24,485 nucleotides of DNA, taken from positions 1 to 24,485 of the forward strand of contig JASJQH010000152.1 in NCBI GenBank assembly GCA_040143965.1, written 5' to 3'. The position numbers and the translations under genes were made by a program. Below, piece after piece: positions 10,803 to 23,125 of this stretch (positions within the stretch are counted from its first letter, which is position 1; every line of letters starts with the position of its first letter). Under the pieces are notes generated by a model. It did not search any database and was not told where the DNA came from. It saw only the letters and a list, made by a program, of their open reading frames with translations. This DNA is from Basidiobolus ranarum. Taxonomy: Eukaryota; Basidiobolomycota; Basidiobolomycetes; Basidiobolales.

Positions 10803-11314
10803 TTAAGCAGTCTTGGTAGCGCTAGGTTTTTTGCCATCACGGTCAAATCTAAATCTAGGAGGAGGGGTTCTAATTCTACGACCAACGCAAGAACGAACAC
10901 GGACAATATGTTGATGAATAGCGCAGGAAATGCAATAGTGCAATTTGACATACAACTTGGGAAGAGCATATTCAGCATAAACAGAAGCTTCCTTAAGATC
11001 ACGAACGGCAGCAGATTCGACCATGTTACGGATAGTGAAGCGCTTAATGGCCTTATCCTTAGGAACACAACGAGCGCAGTTTACACAACGAACAGGCTTG
11101 ACGTGCCCGCGTCCACTCTTGTTACGTCCGTGATTTCTTCTCTTTGTAGTCTGCAATGTATATAAACTTTAGATATTTGCTTGCTAATAGATCAGGCATA
11201 CTGCTGGAGTTTAGTTCATTGCACATCTTGCGAAGAAAGTATGCAATATCTCGAACTTGGTTTCTTGCCCATCCATCCAAATAGTAATATACTAAAAATA
11301 TATTCACTTACCAT
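10803..11314 (-). CDS. RPS26: 40S ribosomal protein eS26
   Basis: eS26 lies at the mRNA exit region of the small subunit. Seen: the first coding exon is only the ATG (11314-11312). It is followed by a 161-nt intron with a perfect GTAAGT donor, then exon 11150-10803, giving 116 residues. The protein starts [20 protein letters not shown] and contains [48 protein letters not shown] and a basic tail with [13 protein letters not shown]. The four zinc-binding cysteines of the family are present (C23, C26, C74, C77). Without the ATG-only exon, the frame would begin with an unnatural MQTTK from intron sequence; splicing restores the usual MT start. The intron is about twice as long as any other found here. 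It is convergent with the trehalose phosphatase, 276 bp away. Confidence 0.96.
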
Positions 11315-11376
11315 GATTGCTCAAAGCCTGGAATGGAGGAAAGGGGAGATCCAACTGGGGATTCAGAATTTTTATT

Positions 11377-11598
11377 TCATATTGTGATCAGTATTCGGAG
11401 CCGTTCATTTTTCTGACCAATCATTTCATACTTATTGATACCTTGACATTCAAGCCCACTACACATTAAAACTCTACCAGTTGCTTGATGTAAATGTCTA
11501 TCCCATTCAAGCAATCTATCGTAAGATATTCCGAATAAATGCCTAACCAGAAAGGGGCTTTGAAACCACCACATTTCTCCACTATCATGCCTCATCAC
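11377..11598 (-). CDS. Possible small gene of unknown function
   Basis: I do not recognise this. The minus-strand frame is open from about 11667 to a stop at 11377, roughly 96 codons; the first near-start is at 11598, with an ATG right after it at 11595. Its composition looks protein-like, with aromatic and charged patches: GEMWWFQSPFLVRHLFG, SYDRLLEWDRHLHQATG and RVLMCSGLEC. An upstream exon is possible around 11820-11740, where a minus-strand frame contains MIPGEIMIYLTS before a GTATTA donor-like site; an AATTAAG acceptor-like site lies near 11647. The joining is uncertain. The frame ends 62 bp before the eS26 start codon on the same strand, leaving little room for an eS26 promoter outside it. 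That argues for caution. It could be chance. Confidence 0.3.
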   Translation of the reverse strand: MMRHDSGEMWWFQSPFLVRHLFGISYDRLLEWDRHLHQATGRVLMCSGLECQGINKYEMIGQKNERLRILITI

Positions 11599-11844
11599 TT
11601 CTCTCTTCCCACTGATAGCTGCAATCCCATTGCTGTATTGCTCTGGCTTAATTTCAATATCAAATCAAATTGTTTTAGGAGCGATAGGCAATAGGTTTGC
11701 TGGATACTATTAAGGTTATTTATTATATATATGGGCTTACATATTCAATGCGCTAATACGATGTAAGGTATATCATAATTTCGCCCGGAATCATCTGAAG
11801 CCCATTCAGGAAAGAGGGTTTTTTATCAATGATAAACATTTGAT

Positions 11845-11952
11845 ATGTAAACAATACAGTCCTTGAAATCCAAAACGCTGACTCGGGAACTGTGTTTTCT
11901 TTCAGCAATGTTATGCTTGAAAGTATTTTGTTTTGGTTGATAGTTTCTCGTG
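11845..11952 (+). promoter_or_regulatory. Upstream block shared by the two forkhead genes, copy 1
   Basis: Three elements recur in the same order upstream of both forkhead paralogs. Here they are ATGTAAACA (11845-11853), which contains the consensus forkhead site GTAAACA; ACTCGGGAACTGTGTTTT (11881-11898); and a T-rich element with TTTTGTTTTGGTTGA followed by a T/C-rich tail ending in CGTG (11926-11952). The block lies 326-433 bp before the ATG. A second forkhead-like ATAAACA occurs just upstream, near 11832. Conservation is seen; function is inferred. Confidence 0.6.
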
Positions 11953-12277
11953 GGTTTACTTCACAAGTTGTAAACCATTTCCTCTTTAGAGCTCTTACCT
12001 CAAAGCAGATAGACTAAGTGAGATATCCTGAACATTTGTTCACTTAGACTTGAACTTTATCATATTTTTTCATTTCATACTCATCCCCTATCCAAACGAC
12101 TAAGCGTTAATAGTTATAAGCCTGTTTTCACTTCGCTACTGCTGTGTATTCGTGTGACAACATATCAATACTCGTATACTTGTCATATTCGCAATCCTTT
12201 GTGTTAACATACGTGCAGTACACGTATTTTTCTCCTGTCAATCATTGATCTCAAATTAACTCCGAAATCTGTTTCTA

Positions 12278-13814
<1,537 letters not shown>

Positions 13815-14850
13815 AACCCATTCGAGATTCCCAAACCAAGTGTATATTAGAATATCCAATAGGATGATTAAAAACTGAGTCTCCAAACGCACCTTACAAT
13901 GACGCTCTTGTATTTAATACTTTCAGATGAAGCTCGTTCGTTTATTGTTAATTAATATTTAGTTGCGGTATTACATCGTTTTTGATTTTTACAGTTTCAC
14001 CTCGAATATTGAACACGTCTTCATGGTTTCCTAAGCATTCCAACAATACCTTAACTTAGTTTCCATTTCTTCGTATCGTGAATAAAAATCCTCCAGCTTC
14101 ATGTTAATAATCGGTACAACTCTTACAGATGGGATACACTTCTGAATGCGGATGTTGAATCTCTCAATGAGAAATCAGGGTTTCGTATTATCGGCTTCAA
14201 TGGTATTTGAAGCTTGAATGGGGCTATTATGATATTTGGATTAAGCTTGTAGATGTTTGATAAATCCCCTATATTTGTATCTGGACAATACATAGAGAAA
14301 GGCTTTTTCCACCAAAGGAGAAATCAGGCATATTAGTTACATCATTATTGTTTGCGAAGTTGTTTGCATATTTGACCGTTGGATATATTGCTGTCGACCA
14401 TGTACTAACGCAGACCATTGTTTTGAATGCTATATTATGTTTGCTGAATTAGCACCATGCTCTAGAGCTTCAGGTTTTATTCCATAGTAAAGAAATCATT
14501 TTGTTGCAAGGTCATTGCTAAATACACCCTGCCATTTGGTAGTCGAACAATATTTGAGAAGTGGGAGGAATTGCATGTTGAATTGAATAGATACTTAATG
14601 TTTGTTCACATACAGCTTGATAGTGCAAGTAGAAAACTGAGAAAGAACTTTTTAGTACAAGTTCATCAATGTCAAGTTCTACACGCCTGCCTGTTTCTTA
14701 GTATTGTATGCTTTAATCGCTTTGAAGTTGAAATAGATGAAGATTATCCATAGGAAATGTAAGCTTTAGCGAACTATGTAGTTTGCTGATTAACTTCGAC
14801 CAATTGAATAGTTAAGAATTGGAAAACTAAGCCCAACAAATTGGAGGAGA

Positions 14851-14964
14851 ATGTAAACATTGGCTAGTATATGACCACATCTTTACAGTTTACTCGGGAA
14901 CTATATTTTGATCCATTCTAGTTAACTGTAGTCACTTTTTGTTTTGATTGATTGTTCCTTCGTG
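14851..14964 (+). promoter_or_regulatory. Upstream block shared by the two forkhead genes, copy 2
   Basis: It matches copy 1 in order and spacing: ATGTAAACAT (14851-14860, containing GTAAACA); ACTCGGGAACTATATTTT (14892-14909, two mismatches in 18 to copy 1); and TTTTGTTTTGATTGA followed by a T/C tail ending in TTCGTG (14937-14964). The last two elements start about 45 bp apart in both copies. The block lies 238-351 bp before the ATG. The surrounding sequence does not align by eye. Confidence 0.6.
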
Positions 14965-15133
14965 TGTTCCCCCCTCGATTCCCCTCCCTTTTTGTATTTT
15001 ACTGATATTTGACCTCCAATTCTTATAACCTTCAATATTGTCTCTATCACTCAGACCGTTGCTTCAGGTCTGAACAACTCACTTTCAGTTTCATTACCCT
15101 TGAATGGTATACCATAATTGAGAAACTGTAGTT

Positions 15134-15141
15134 TATAAATA
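15134..15141 (+). promoter_or_regulatory. TATA-like box of forkhead paralog 2
   Basis: TATAAATA lies 68 bp before the start codon, a plausible core promoter position. No equivalent is obvious at the same place in paralog 1. Motif match only. Confidence 0.35.
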
Positions 15142-15201
15142 TCTGATTCAACCGTTCTTGAGCACATCTTTTTTCAATATATAATTGAACTAACTATACA
15201 A

Positions 15202-16702
<1,501 letters not shown>

Positions 16703-17345
16703 CTTTCGCTCGTCGTAAATTATGGAAAAGAAAAGCAACATAAGAGCCTGGAATGTTTATTCACTATATCGTAGATTATATACTCACCTTTACCTTCACC
16801 CTCCCTTTCTCGCATTGCTTTCTTAACTGCATTTACATACTTTCCCCTTATTCACCTTCGTAATATTTTCACTTTTCTCTTGTATTCTTACTGTAAGTTT
16901 TAGCGTTGATCGCATTTGTGTTCGAATAAATACTTCGGCTACCAATATGTAACTATTAACCTGCCCGTTGTACAACGAATTGGTCGGAAGGATATACTAG
17001 TAAAGTAAATCAACCAGATGTAAAGACCAAGTTACTTTGGTACTATGGTTTTAATTAACATTTGCATAGACTACACCCAATATCACTGGGTTTTGAAGAA
17101 ACGAGAAAGAGACATATTTCACCTGATTCTCATGAACCTCTTCATTTTTGATTTATTTATATTTAACGATAAGGAATGAACATATTTTTCAATTTGTTTA
17201 CGATATTTAAGGGTAGAAATGCATTAAAAATTTAGTTATTATACCCAAGACAAAGGAAGAGTAAACAATAGTCATATGCGACTAGTACATTTGACCAAGG
17301 AAATAGCGCAGTTAAATTGGCGCTTGAAAAACTAGGATGAAAGAT
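16703..17345. other. Intergenic region between convergent forkhead paralog 2 and Kish
   Basis: A 643-bp spacer holding two 3' ends. The first third (about 16785-16900) is a C/T-rich tract with almost no purine runs, probably 3' UTR of the forkhead mRNA. No coding exon or RNA gene is visible. Confidence 0.5.
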
Positions 17346-17696
17346 TTAAGCCCAAAGGCTTCTAACGGCCATGATGATACAGGCTAGTGATACGTATGGA
17401 CTTAATCGTTCACCTACTCGTGCCGCTTTCCAAAAGAGCCCTAAGATACTATATAGTTTACCAAGTAAATTAGAGTCAGTAAAATAAAATTTGAACAAAG
17501 TTTCACAGCGGAAGAAACGTACCCATTCTTGTTACGATCAAGGACGTAAGGTGCTTGAGCTCGGATGTACGCACAAGTACAGATCAGTAGTAAAACTACC
17601 ATCAGTAAGCTTTGGAAGTTAAAGAGAGCTGACTGGAGTGTATGGGAAAACTTTTAGTAATGCATCAATTATTAATAGATGATTTATACATACCAT
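17346..17696 (-). CDS. KSH1: Kish / TMEM167, small Golgi membrane protein
   Basis: Kish is an essential small protein of the early secretory pathway in yeast and animals. Seen: three tiny exons. Exon 1 is only the ATG (17696-17694), followed by GTATGT; exon 2 is 17632-17523; exon 3 is 17448-17346. The introns are 61 and 74 nt. The product is 71 residues, against 72 in human TMEM167A. It is nearly colinear with that protein: [11 protein letters not shown], a first hydrophobic segment with [15 protein letters not shown], then [27 protein letters not shown] and a second hydrophobic segment [13 protein letters not shown]. Both splice junctions preserve the conserved NKxG-xLGxFWK block. Because no exon is longer than 37 codons, simple ORF searching would miss this gene. 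The region was otherwise apparently empty. Confidence comes from the end-to-end match. Confidence 0.95.
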
Positions 17697-19088
17697 CGTT
17701 ATTTGAAATTGAAGAAAGGTCTCCTAGAGCGCTTGATGAAGCTAGTGACCATAAATATAGTATGTCATAAGAACTAATGAATTTAGGGTATCACCCTGGA
17801 TATTGGAAATTAGATCCAATACTAATCAATGCCTTTCTAACTCCGTAGCGCTAGTAGCTTTTGTTTAAATAGTATGAATATCTTTCTAAACGATAAATAT
17901 ATTCTGCCAAAAACATAATAATTCAGTGCTAGAGCAAGTAAAGGTGGTAATGGAACCGATAAAAAATGCAAATAATAGAGAGCGGCTAGACAAATTTAAG
18001 TAAAGCATTTCATTCTTTAGTGTCTCTCGTTGGCTTACCAATAGATTTGTGTATAAAAAGCGGTGTACTAAATTATCAAGGCTATTGACATTATAAAGCT
18101 GATGCTCTAGCGATTGTTTATCAAAATCCTCATTATGTATGACACAATCCTAAACATAAGACCCCTTCTTTGAACAATTCACTGCCTCAAACCATATTTA
18201 AGTGAGATTTTCCTTTGGGGCAGCACTAGGATGTCTAGTTAATGGTTAAGTCACCTTATCTACTGTAACTCATTGGGTAATTAATATCCAAAATCACCAG
18301 CACTTGATATATCTCAACCACCAGCCAACTCGAACACTTGATAAATACGTATTACATTGGAGGTGTTTGATCAGTGCCATGCATACGATGGCGAAGGATC
18401 ACTGCGATTAATGTACAGTTGAGGTTCAATCCTGCTGCAAGGTATCTAATACATTCGCTGATACAATATGGCTCATACAGGGATGATGTTGGATCTCCAT
18501 CGGAACAGTTCGACGAGAATTAAAGCTCGTCGTTTGAATGACACTACATAGTTAATTTACCCCAAATGGTATCCATATCATACAGTGACGTAAGTTAGCA
18601 AATGATATAAAGTTAGCTTTGTTTGCAGTGTTTAATAATTACACCCAGAGTAAAAATAGATCGCCATTGCATGAAGGAACACTGGAGCGCTAGAGTACCA
18701 ATCCTACAACACATCGGTAATATTTAGAATTGATACAAGGGCCACTCTAAAGTCGAGACAATCACATGCAATACAAAAATAGTCCTATCGCTAATAGAAT
18801 AGAGCGTTCATTAATTGTCGCCATTTGCACCTTAAAATAACCAACGGGACCGACACTTGGCCAATGGAATGGCCGATATATTAAATTTATGTATCTGGAG
18901 TGCCAACTCTCTTACTTTTCCACTTGACTATTCAATGCTAATCTGTAGGTAATCTGATACAAAGCGGTGTTGGAGAGAAATATGATGACAAAAATCCCAC
19001 TACTGCTAGATGTGCTAAGGCTTCGCACTATTTGAAACGAGCTCTATATAAAACCACCATACAGTAGGTGCAGATCAAGTAATTCAAG

Positions 19089-19289
19089 ATGTACAAAATA
19101 TTTCAATGTAAACTAGAATGCCAAATACCTTGGTTAGACTGGCATTGTTTGAACATCACATCAATTATATCCGCTTCATACATTCGCCTTGTTTTTGCTA
19201 TTTTGACCCATTGCAATAAACATTCTAGTTCTATGCGTGGATCCGCAGATTACTGCAATTCGAAAGTCGGCGAATGTAATTCATTTTAA
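19089..19289 (+). CDS. Possible small cysteine-rich protein, unknown
   Basis: I do not recognise this 66-residue frame. It starts at ATG 19089 and carries six cysteines (C7, C11, C20, C42, C56, C63) around a hydrophobic middle (IISASYIRLVFAIL). It has no classical signal peptide at its N-terminus, and the hydrophobic segment is internal. The flanks suggest a possible transcription unit: TATATAAA at 19045-19052, 37 bp before the ATG, and AATAAA at 19288-19293 overlapping the stop. No intron is needed. An ORF of this length can arise by chance in AT-rich DNA. The region also lies upstream of the Nem1-type gene, whose own TATA motif is at 19372. Confidence 0.25.
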   Translation: MYKIFQCKLECQIPWLDWHCLNITSIISASYIRLVFAILTHCNKHSSSMRGSADYCNSKVGECNSF

Positions 19290-19371
19290 TAAATTTTGAG
19301 TTGTAATAATAAAATCAGAGTGCGCCATAATATAAGCATGATCAGTTTATAGATAGAGACCTTTCAGTTGA

Positions 19372-19379
19372 TATAAATA
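19372..19379 (+). promoter_or_regulatory. TATA-like box of the Nem1-type phosphatase gene
   Basis: TATAAATA is followed by a C-rich stretch (CCCCTTTCCCC) and lies 135 bp before the start codon. The sequence between is pyrimidine-rich, like a fungal 5' UTR. Motif match only. Confidence 0.4.
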
Positions 19380-19513
19380 CCCCTTTCCCCACTTACCGAA
19401 TTCGTCTACTCATTTATTCTTATTTTCATATAGAGCGATTCGACTGTACTCTCGCGCAAGTACTATACATAGATTTTGATCGACATACCAAGCTCCTCAC
19501 AACAATCGGAAAT

Positions 19514-20442
19514 ATGGAATTTCATACACTTCAAGCGCCTACATTGAATCTTCTTCCCTTAGAAGCAGGATTGCCTCATAACTCCAACTTTACCGAGAGT
19601 GATAGATCAGCACAGAATATCTTGAATGTATTCATTTCCTTGGTTCATTCTTTCCCCACGACCGAGATTTTTGATAGTCTCTTAACTTCTTTGTCAAATC
19701 ATTGCCGTGTGTTGTGGACCAAAGATCAAGAAACCACTGCGGGATTCGAAAAAGTGAAACGTAAAACACTAGTCCTAGACATGGACGAAACCCTCATTCA
19801 TAGCAGGTTACAGGAGGATGTGGATTCACCAGCTCCATTCAAGATTAATGTTCCTTTTGAAAATACCGACTGCATTTATTATGTCTACGATCGACCGCAC
19901 GTTTGCGAGTTTTTGGCCACTGTATGTATTAAATTTCTGGGTGGTTTTCGAGCTAGTTTAACATATTGTCATCGCATGATAGGTTGCTCAATGGTATGAC
20001 CTTGTCATATTCACAGCCTCGATATCTGATTATGCCGATCCTATAATAGACTGGTTAGAGAGAGAAGTGAAGGCTAAATATCCATCCTCGAACCCAGTAA
20101 TCAAGAGTCGATACTACCGCCAAGTAAGAGTAGATTTAGTCACTATGCTTCCCCCGGTCTATATTAATAACATTTACCTTCCAGCATTGTACTTATTACA
20201 ACGGCATTTTCACCAAAGATCTAACGCAGATCGAGTGTGACCTTCGGGATGTAGCTTTACTAGACAATTCAGAATTCTCGTTTCTAATTAATCCAGAGAA
20301 TGCTATTCCAATTAGAAGTTGGACTAACGATGATGAAAATGATCTCGCTCTACATGATCTTTTTGCTTTTTTGAATGCCCTTAGTCACGTAGAAGATGTA
20401 AGAAGTGTACTAAGGTCTCGCTCAACCAGTAGCGGTTATTAG
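19514..20442 (+). CDS. HAD/NIF-domain protein phosphatase, CTDNEP1/Nem1 type
   Basis: Nem1/CTDNEP1 (dullard) dephosphorylates lipin/Pah1 at the nuclear envelope and ER and so controls diacylglycerol and membrane supply. Seen: exons 19514-19921, 19983-20123 and 20185-20442, with two 61-nt phase-0 introns, encode 268 residues. The catalytic motif is KTLVLDMDETLIHS (Asp89, Asp91). Later family blocks are VYDRPHVCEFLATVAQWYDL, VIFTASISDYADPIIDWL, KSRYYRQHCTYYNG, KDL, ALLDNSEFSFLINPENA and IPIRSW, ending DVRSVL. RYYRQHC and the DVRSVL tail favour CTDNEP1/Nem1 over the Fcp1/Scp branch. The N-terminal 80 residues are moderately hydrophobic in places (ILNVFISLVHSF) but lack a strong transmembrane helix, so membrane attachment is unclear. 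It is convergent with eS1. Confidence 0.88.
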
Positions 20443-20730
20443 AAATATTCCACTGATTAGATTCAAATTTATATCCTTGTAAGCATCTCGATTTGACTCT
20501 GGTATACCATGTTAAATTATGCAATCACTAAGCTACTAGCTGCTTGACTATTGTAATAAACTCTATATCACCTAATATTGCACACTAGAATTACTAACGA
20601 CGCATGTCAGAGAAACATGGCTAAAACTCAAGTCACACAGCAGTAGTATTCTAAATATAAATGGTGACTACTAAATAGATTACATTAGTGTACAGCTATT
20701 TTTGAATATTTATTCCAGTTCACAGGTAAA

Positions 20731-21627
20731 TTAAATATCTGTAAGAATAGCGGGCTCTTTGAATTCTTTAGTTATTTTGGAACCAGAATCCTCGGAAGCA
20801 TCACCATGAAGCTCCATCAACTTACCAACATCAAATTTGGGGGCTTTGAGGATTTTGACTTTGTGAAGGTAGACGTTTTGAAGAGGATAGATGCCTTGAC
20901 AAGCTTTTTCAATCTCGCGGCCAATAACTTCAGGAATAAACTTTTGAACTAAAGACTTCAAGTCACATGTGCTGGCCTCACGGGTCATGATTTCGAACAT
21001 CTTCTTACGAATTTGACGAATTTGAGCGGATTGAGCATAAGTGGTTTTCTTAAGTTGGTTAGGTCTACGACGGGTGAAGCCAATAGAGAAAAGACGAAGA
21101 AGGTAACCATCAGTAGTCTTGACATCAACATGAGCTTCGATTAAAGATTGCCATTTCTTGACAAGGGATCTTAATTTGTCGGAGGTGAAGGTCATACCGT
21201 GGAAGTTGGTGAGGCAGTTTTTGCCTTGAACTTCATCAACTCTAAGTCGAATCTTACGGAATGACTGTTCCTCATCCTTATTCAAATCAGCGAGAGAGAC
21301 TTCTAACACACGACCTTTCAAGTAATCGGTGGCATTTTTCAAACCCTGAGTACGGTTAACAAGAGTCTTACCGACATTGCGAACTTCAAAAAGAGAAGGG
21401 GCTTTGATATCGTACCAATCCTTACGAGTGAAGGGATCAACACTAGAATAATATTAGTAATTGAACTCAATGGATGGATGCCTATCAACTCAAAAGATAC
21501 ATACATCTTCTTCTTCAATCCCTTCTTTCCCTTAGAGAGACGCCTAAATAGAGAAGTGGAGGGTAAGGATATAGAGCTTCGGAGGATTCTAACCACTACA
21601 TACTAACTTATTCTTTCCAACAGCCAT
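20731..21627 (-). CDS. RPS1: 40S ribosomal protein eS1 (S3a)
   Basis: eS1 lies on the platform of the small ribosomal subunit near the mRNA exit. Seen: exons 21627-21608 (20 nt), 21543-21505 (39 nt) and 21442-20731, with introns of 64 and 62 nt, give 256 residues, the normal length. The protein starts [19 protein letters not shown], continues [32 protein letters not shown] and [11 protein letters not shown], and includes [27 protein letters not shown] and [16 protein letters not shown]. Both short exons are fixed by the near-invariant N-terminus. The 354 bp upstream separates it from the 3' end of the INO80 subunit gene on the same strand. It is convergent with the Nem1-type gene, 288 bp away. 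Confidence 0.97.
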
Positions 21628-21981
21628 ATTGAACTAGTCTGCACAGATATATAGCAAACGCAAAAGAAGTCGCAAGGTTTGATAGCGAAATCTATTAAAG
21701 GAACCCGAGAAATTTTTCGAATAAAATTTTGAAAATTCTCAGATGGATGAAAAAATTTCGAGATATTAAAAAGGGGGCCCAAAGATGACTTGTCTCCTAC
21801 GACGAGTTTGCTTTTGATTATGTGTTTATTTCTATACATATATATAGTAAGACGACACTAAGCCGAAACTTCAGTCTTCAAGGAGACGAAGCTCTATCTA
21901 CGTAACTAACATCACTTGAAAGACTATTCCAATAAAGTTTTTGCAAAGGGGAATTATAATGAGCCAAGTATATATAAAACT
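21628..21981. other. Intergenic region: eS1 promoter and INO80-subunit 3' UTR
   Basis: 354 bp between two minus-strand genes. No coding exon is visible. It contains AT-rich tracts with runs of A and T (21710-21770) and a GGGGGCCC run at 21772-21779. Confidence 0.5.
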
Positions 21982-23125
21982 CTAATCACGATCTGATACT
22001 GTGATATTCGATTCACTCTCCACTCTGGAATCAATCGTATCTAATTCTGTACCAGAAGCGACACCATTTCCACTTCCTTCTTCCATCAACTGTGGATATG
22101 CGGGAGATAGAGTCTCAGTTATCCCATTTGAGGTTACAGAAGGTTGATAAACAGTTCCGTTGTATGTACACATGGCGCGTTCGTATCGTTGCTTGTCTTT
22201 AGCAGAAAGGTCATAGTATTTCTACAAATATGTAATTCGTGTTAGCTTAATGGATATTGTGTTGATTTCTACATAATATACCAAGACCTTTTTCTCGTCC
22301 ATAGTCATAACTTTCCACCTCTGACCAAGCATCTTAGTTAGCTCGCTTAAAGAAGCATCGTGATGAATTTCCTTCAGTTTGGATCTCTCTAATTGGCAAA
22401 AAACGAAAAAGGCATTCGACGGACGTTTGGGTGCATTGGGATCTTTTTCGGCTTTTTTAGATACAGGTTTTTCGACTTGCTCTATTTCGGACTGTGGATA
22501 CGAAAGCATCACACTTCATTAGTAAACTAAGCAATCACCTTCAACAATTAAAAACGAAGTAGCCTACCTCGACACTTTCAACTTCTGAATCATGATCGTT
22601 TGCTCCTTTAATATTTTCCAGTTTATCAAATAGCAAGCTGGTGTAACAAAAGTGCAATCTAAGTATCTGTATATTCTCGAAAGAAGATATAAAACAAGTG
22701 CACATACTTTCTCTCCACTTTAGTTCGACGTACGTTTTTTCTTACTCTACTGATTTTAACCACCAGCTCTTCATTAAACTAGAAACAGTCAAATATCAGT
22801 TCATACGTACTATCTAGTGGTTAGCTTGTAATAATTGCCATTCAAGGCACTTGCTTTTTCCAAACCTTTTCTATCTCGAGTACTCTCTTTTTGAGTTCCT
22901 TGTATTTTTTTTTGTACTTGATGTCTGGGAATGAAATAATCCAACAATTAGCTAATTTCACCAAGTTGATTAAAATGTAAAATCTGTGTACCGTCTGAAG
23001 GTGCTTCAGTCTTGGAGACTTGCAAATATTTTGACTACAAGTAGTTCAAATAAAATGGTTTATATATTTGTAGAACAAGACAGATATTAATTCGAATAAA
23101 TAGAAGCGAATACCTTGGATGCCAT
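21982..23125 (-). CDS. HMG-box subunit of the INO80 chromatin remodeller (Nhp10/Nht1 type)
   Basis: Nhp10/Nht1 is a fungal HMG-box subunit of the INO80 remodelling complex that helps bind nucleosomes and linker DNA. Seen: seven exons (23125-23114, 23034-22992, 22924-22866, 22778-22708, 22658-22568, 22491-22282, 22221-21982) encode 241 residues. Exon 1 codes only MASK. A coiled-coil block follows: DIKYKKKYKELKKRVLEIEK, NEELVVKISRVRKNVRRTKV and ERKLHFCYTSLLFDKLE, the pattern seen before the HMG box in Nhp10-type proteins. The HMG box spans about 109-178: DPNAPKRPSNAFFVFCQLER, LTKMLGQRWKVMTMDEKK, YYDLSAKDKQRYE. The tail is acidic and Ser/Thr-rich. Introns are 49-87 nt and all phases fit. The donor after exon 6 is ambiguous by 6 nt. 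The INO80 assignment relies on the coiled-coil plus HMG architecture. Confidence 0.85.

Larger units (their letters stand above)
11315..12277. other. Region between eS26 and the first forkhead gene
   Basis: About 960 bp between divergent starts. It contains the possible small minus-strand gene described separately, the eS26 promoter, and a block at 11845-11952 that is shared with the second forkhead gene. The 300 bp before the forkhead start is pyrimidine-rich on the plus strand, as expected of a long fungal 5' UTR. Confidence 0.55.
13815..15201. other. Region between the tandem forkhead genes
   Basis: About 1.39 kb with the 3' end of paralog 1 and the promoter of paralog 2. A plus-strand frame is open from 14466 to 14753, about 95 codons, and ends in RFEVEIDEDYP. 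It has no early ATG and resembles no family I know, so I regard it as chance. The shared upstream block lies at 14851-14964. A strongly pyrimidine-rich stretch follows at about 14950-15060 (runs of C and T), then a TATAAATA motif at 15134. Confidence 0.55.
17697..19513. other. Gene-poor region between Kish and the Nem1-type phosphatase
   Basis: About 1.8 kb between divergent starts. The first 200 bp should hold the Kish promoter. The middle has inverted repeats: GCCAT/ATGGC nested in CAGTG/CACTG at 18373-18403, and CGACGAG/CTCGTCG around an 8-nt loop at 18511-18532. A tRNA B-box-like GGTTCAATCC lies at 18423-18432, without a tRNA fold. A minus-strand frame ending near 18356 is open for about 57 codons but has no known match. 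A small Cys-rich ORF with promoter-like flanks lies at 19089-19289 and is listed separately. Confidence 0.5.

Noticed and set aside
10787-11165. Other-frame open readings over the eS26 gene
   Set aside because: These are shadows of the ribosomal protein gene with no support of their own.
14466-14753. 95-codon plus-strand frame between the forkhead genes
   Set aside because: No early ATG, no family resemblance, and no splice structure that improves it. Likely chance.
18391-18440. Possible tRNA with GGTTCAATCC
   Set aside because: The T-stem does not pair and the acceptor ends are not complementary. At best a decayed element.
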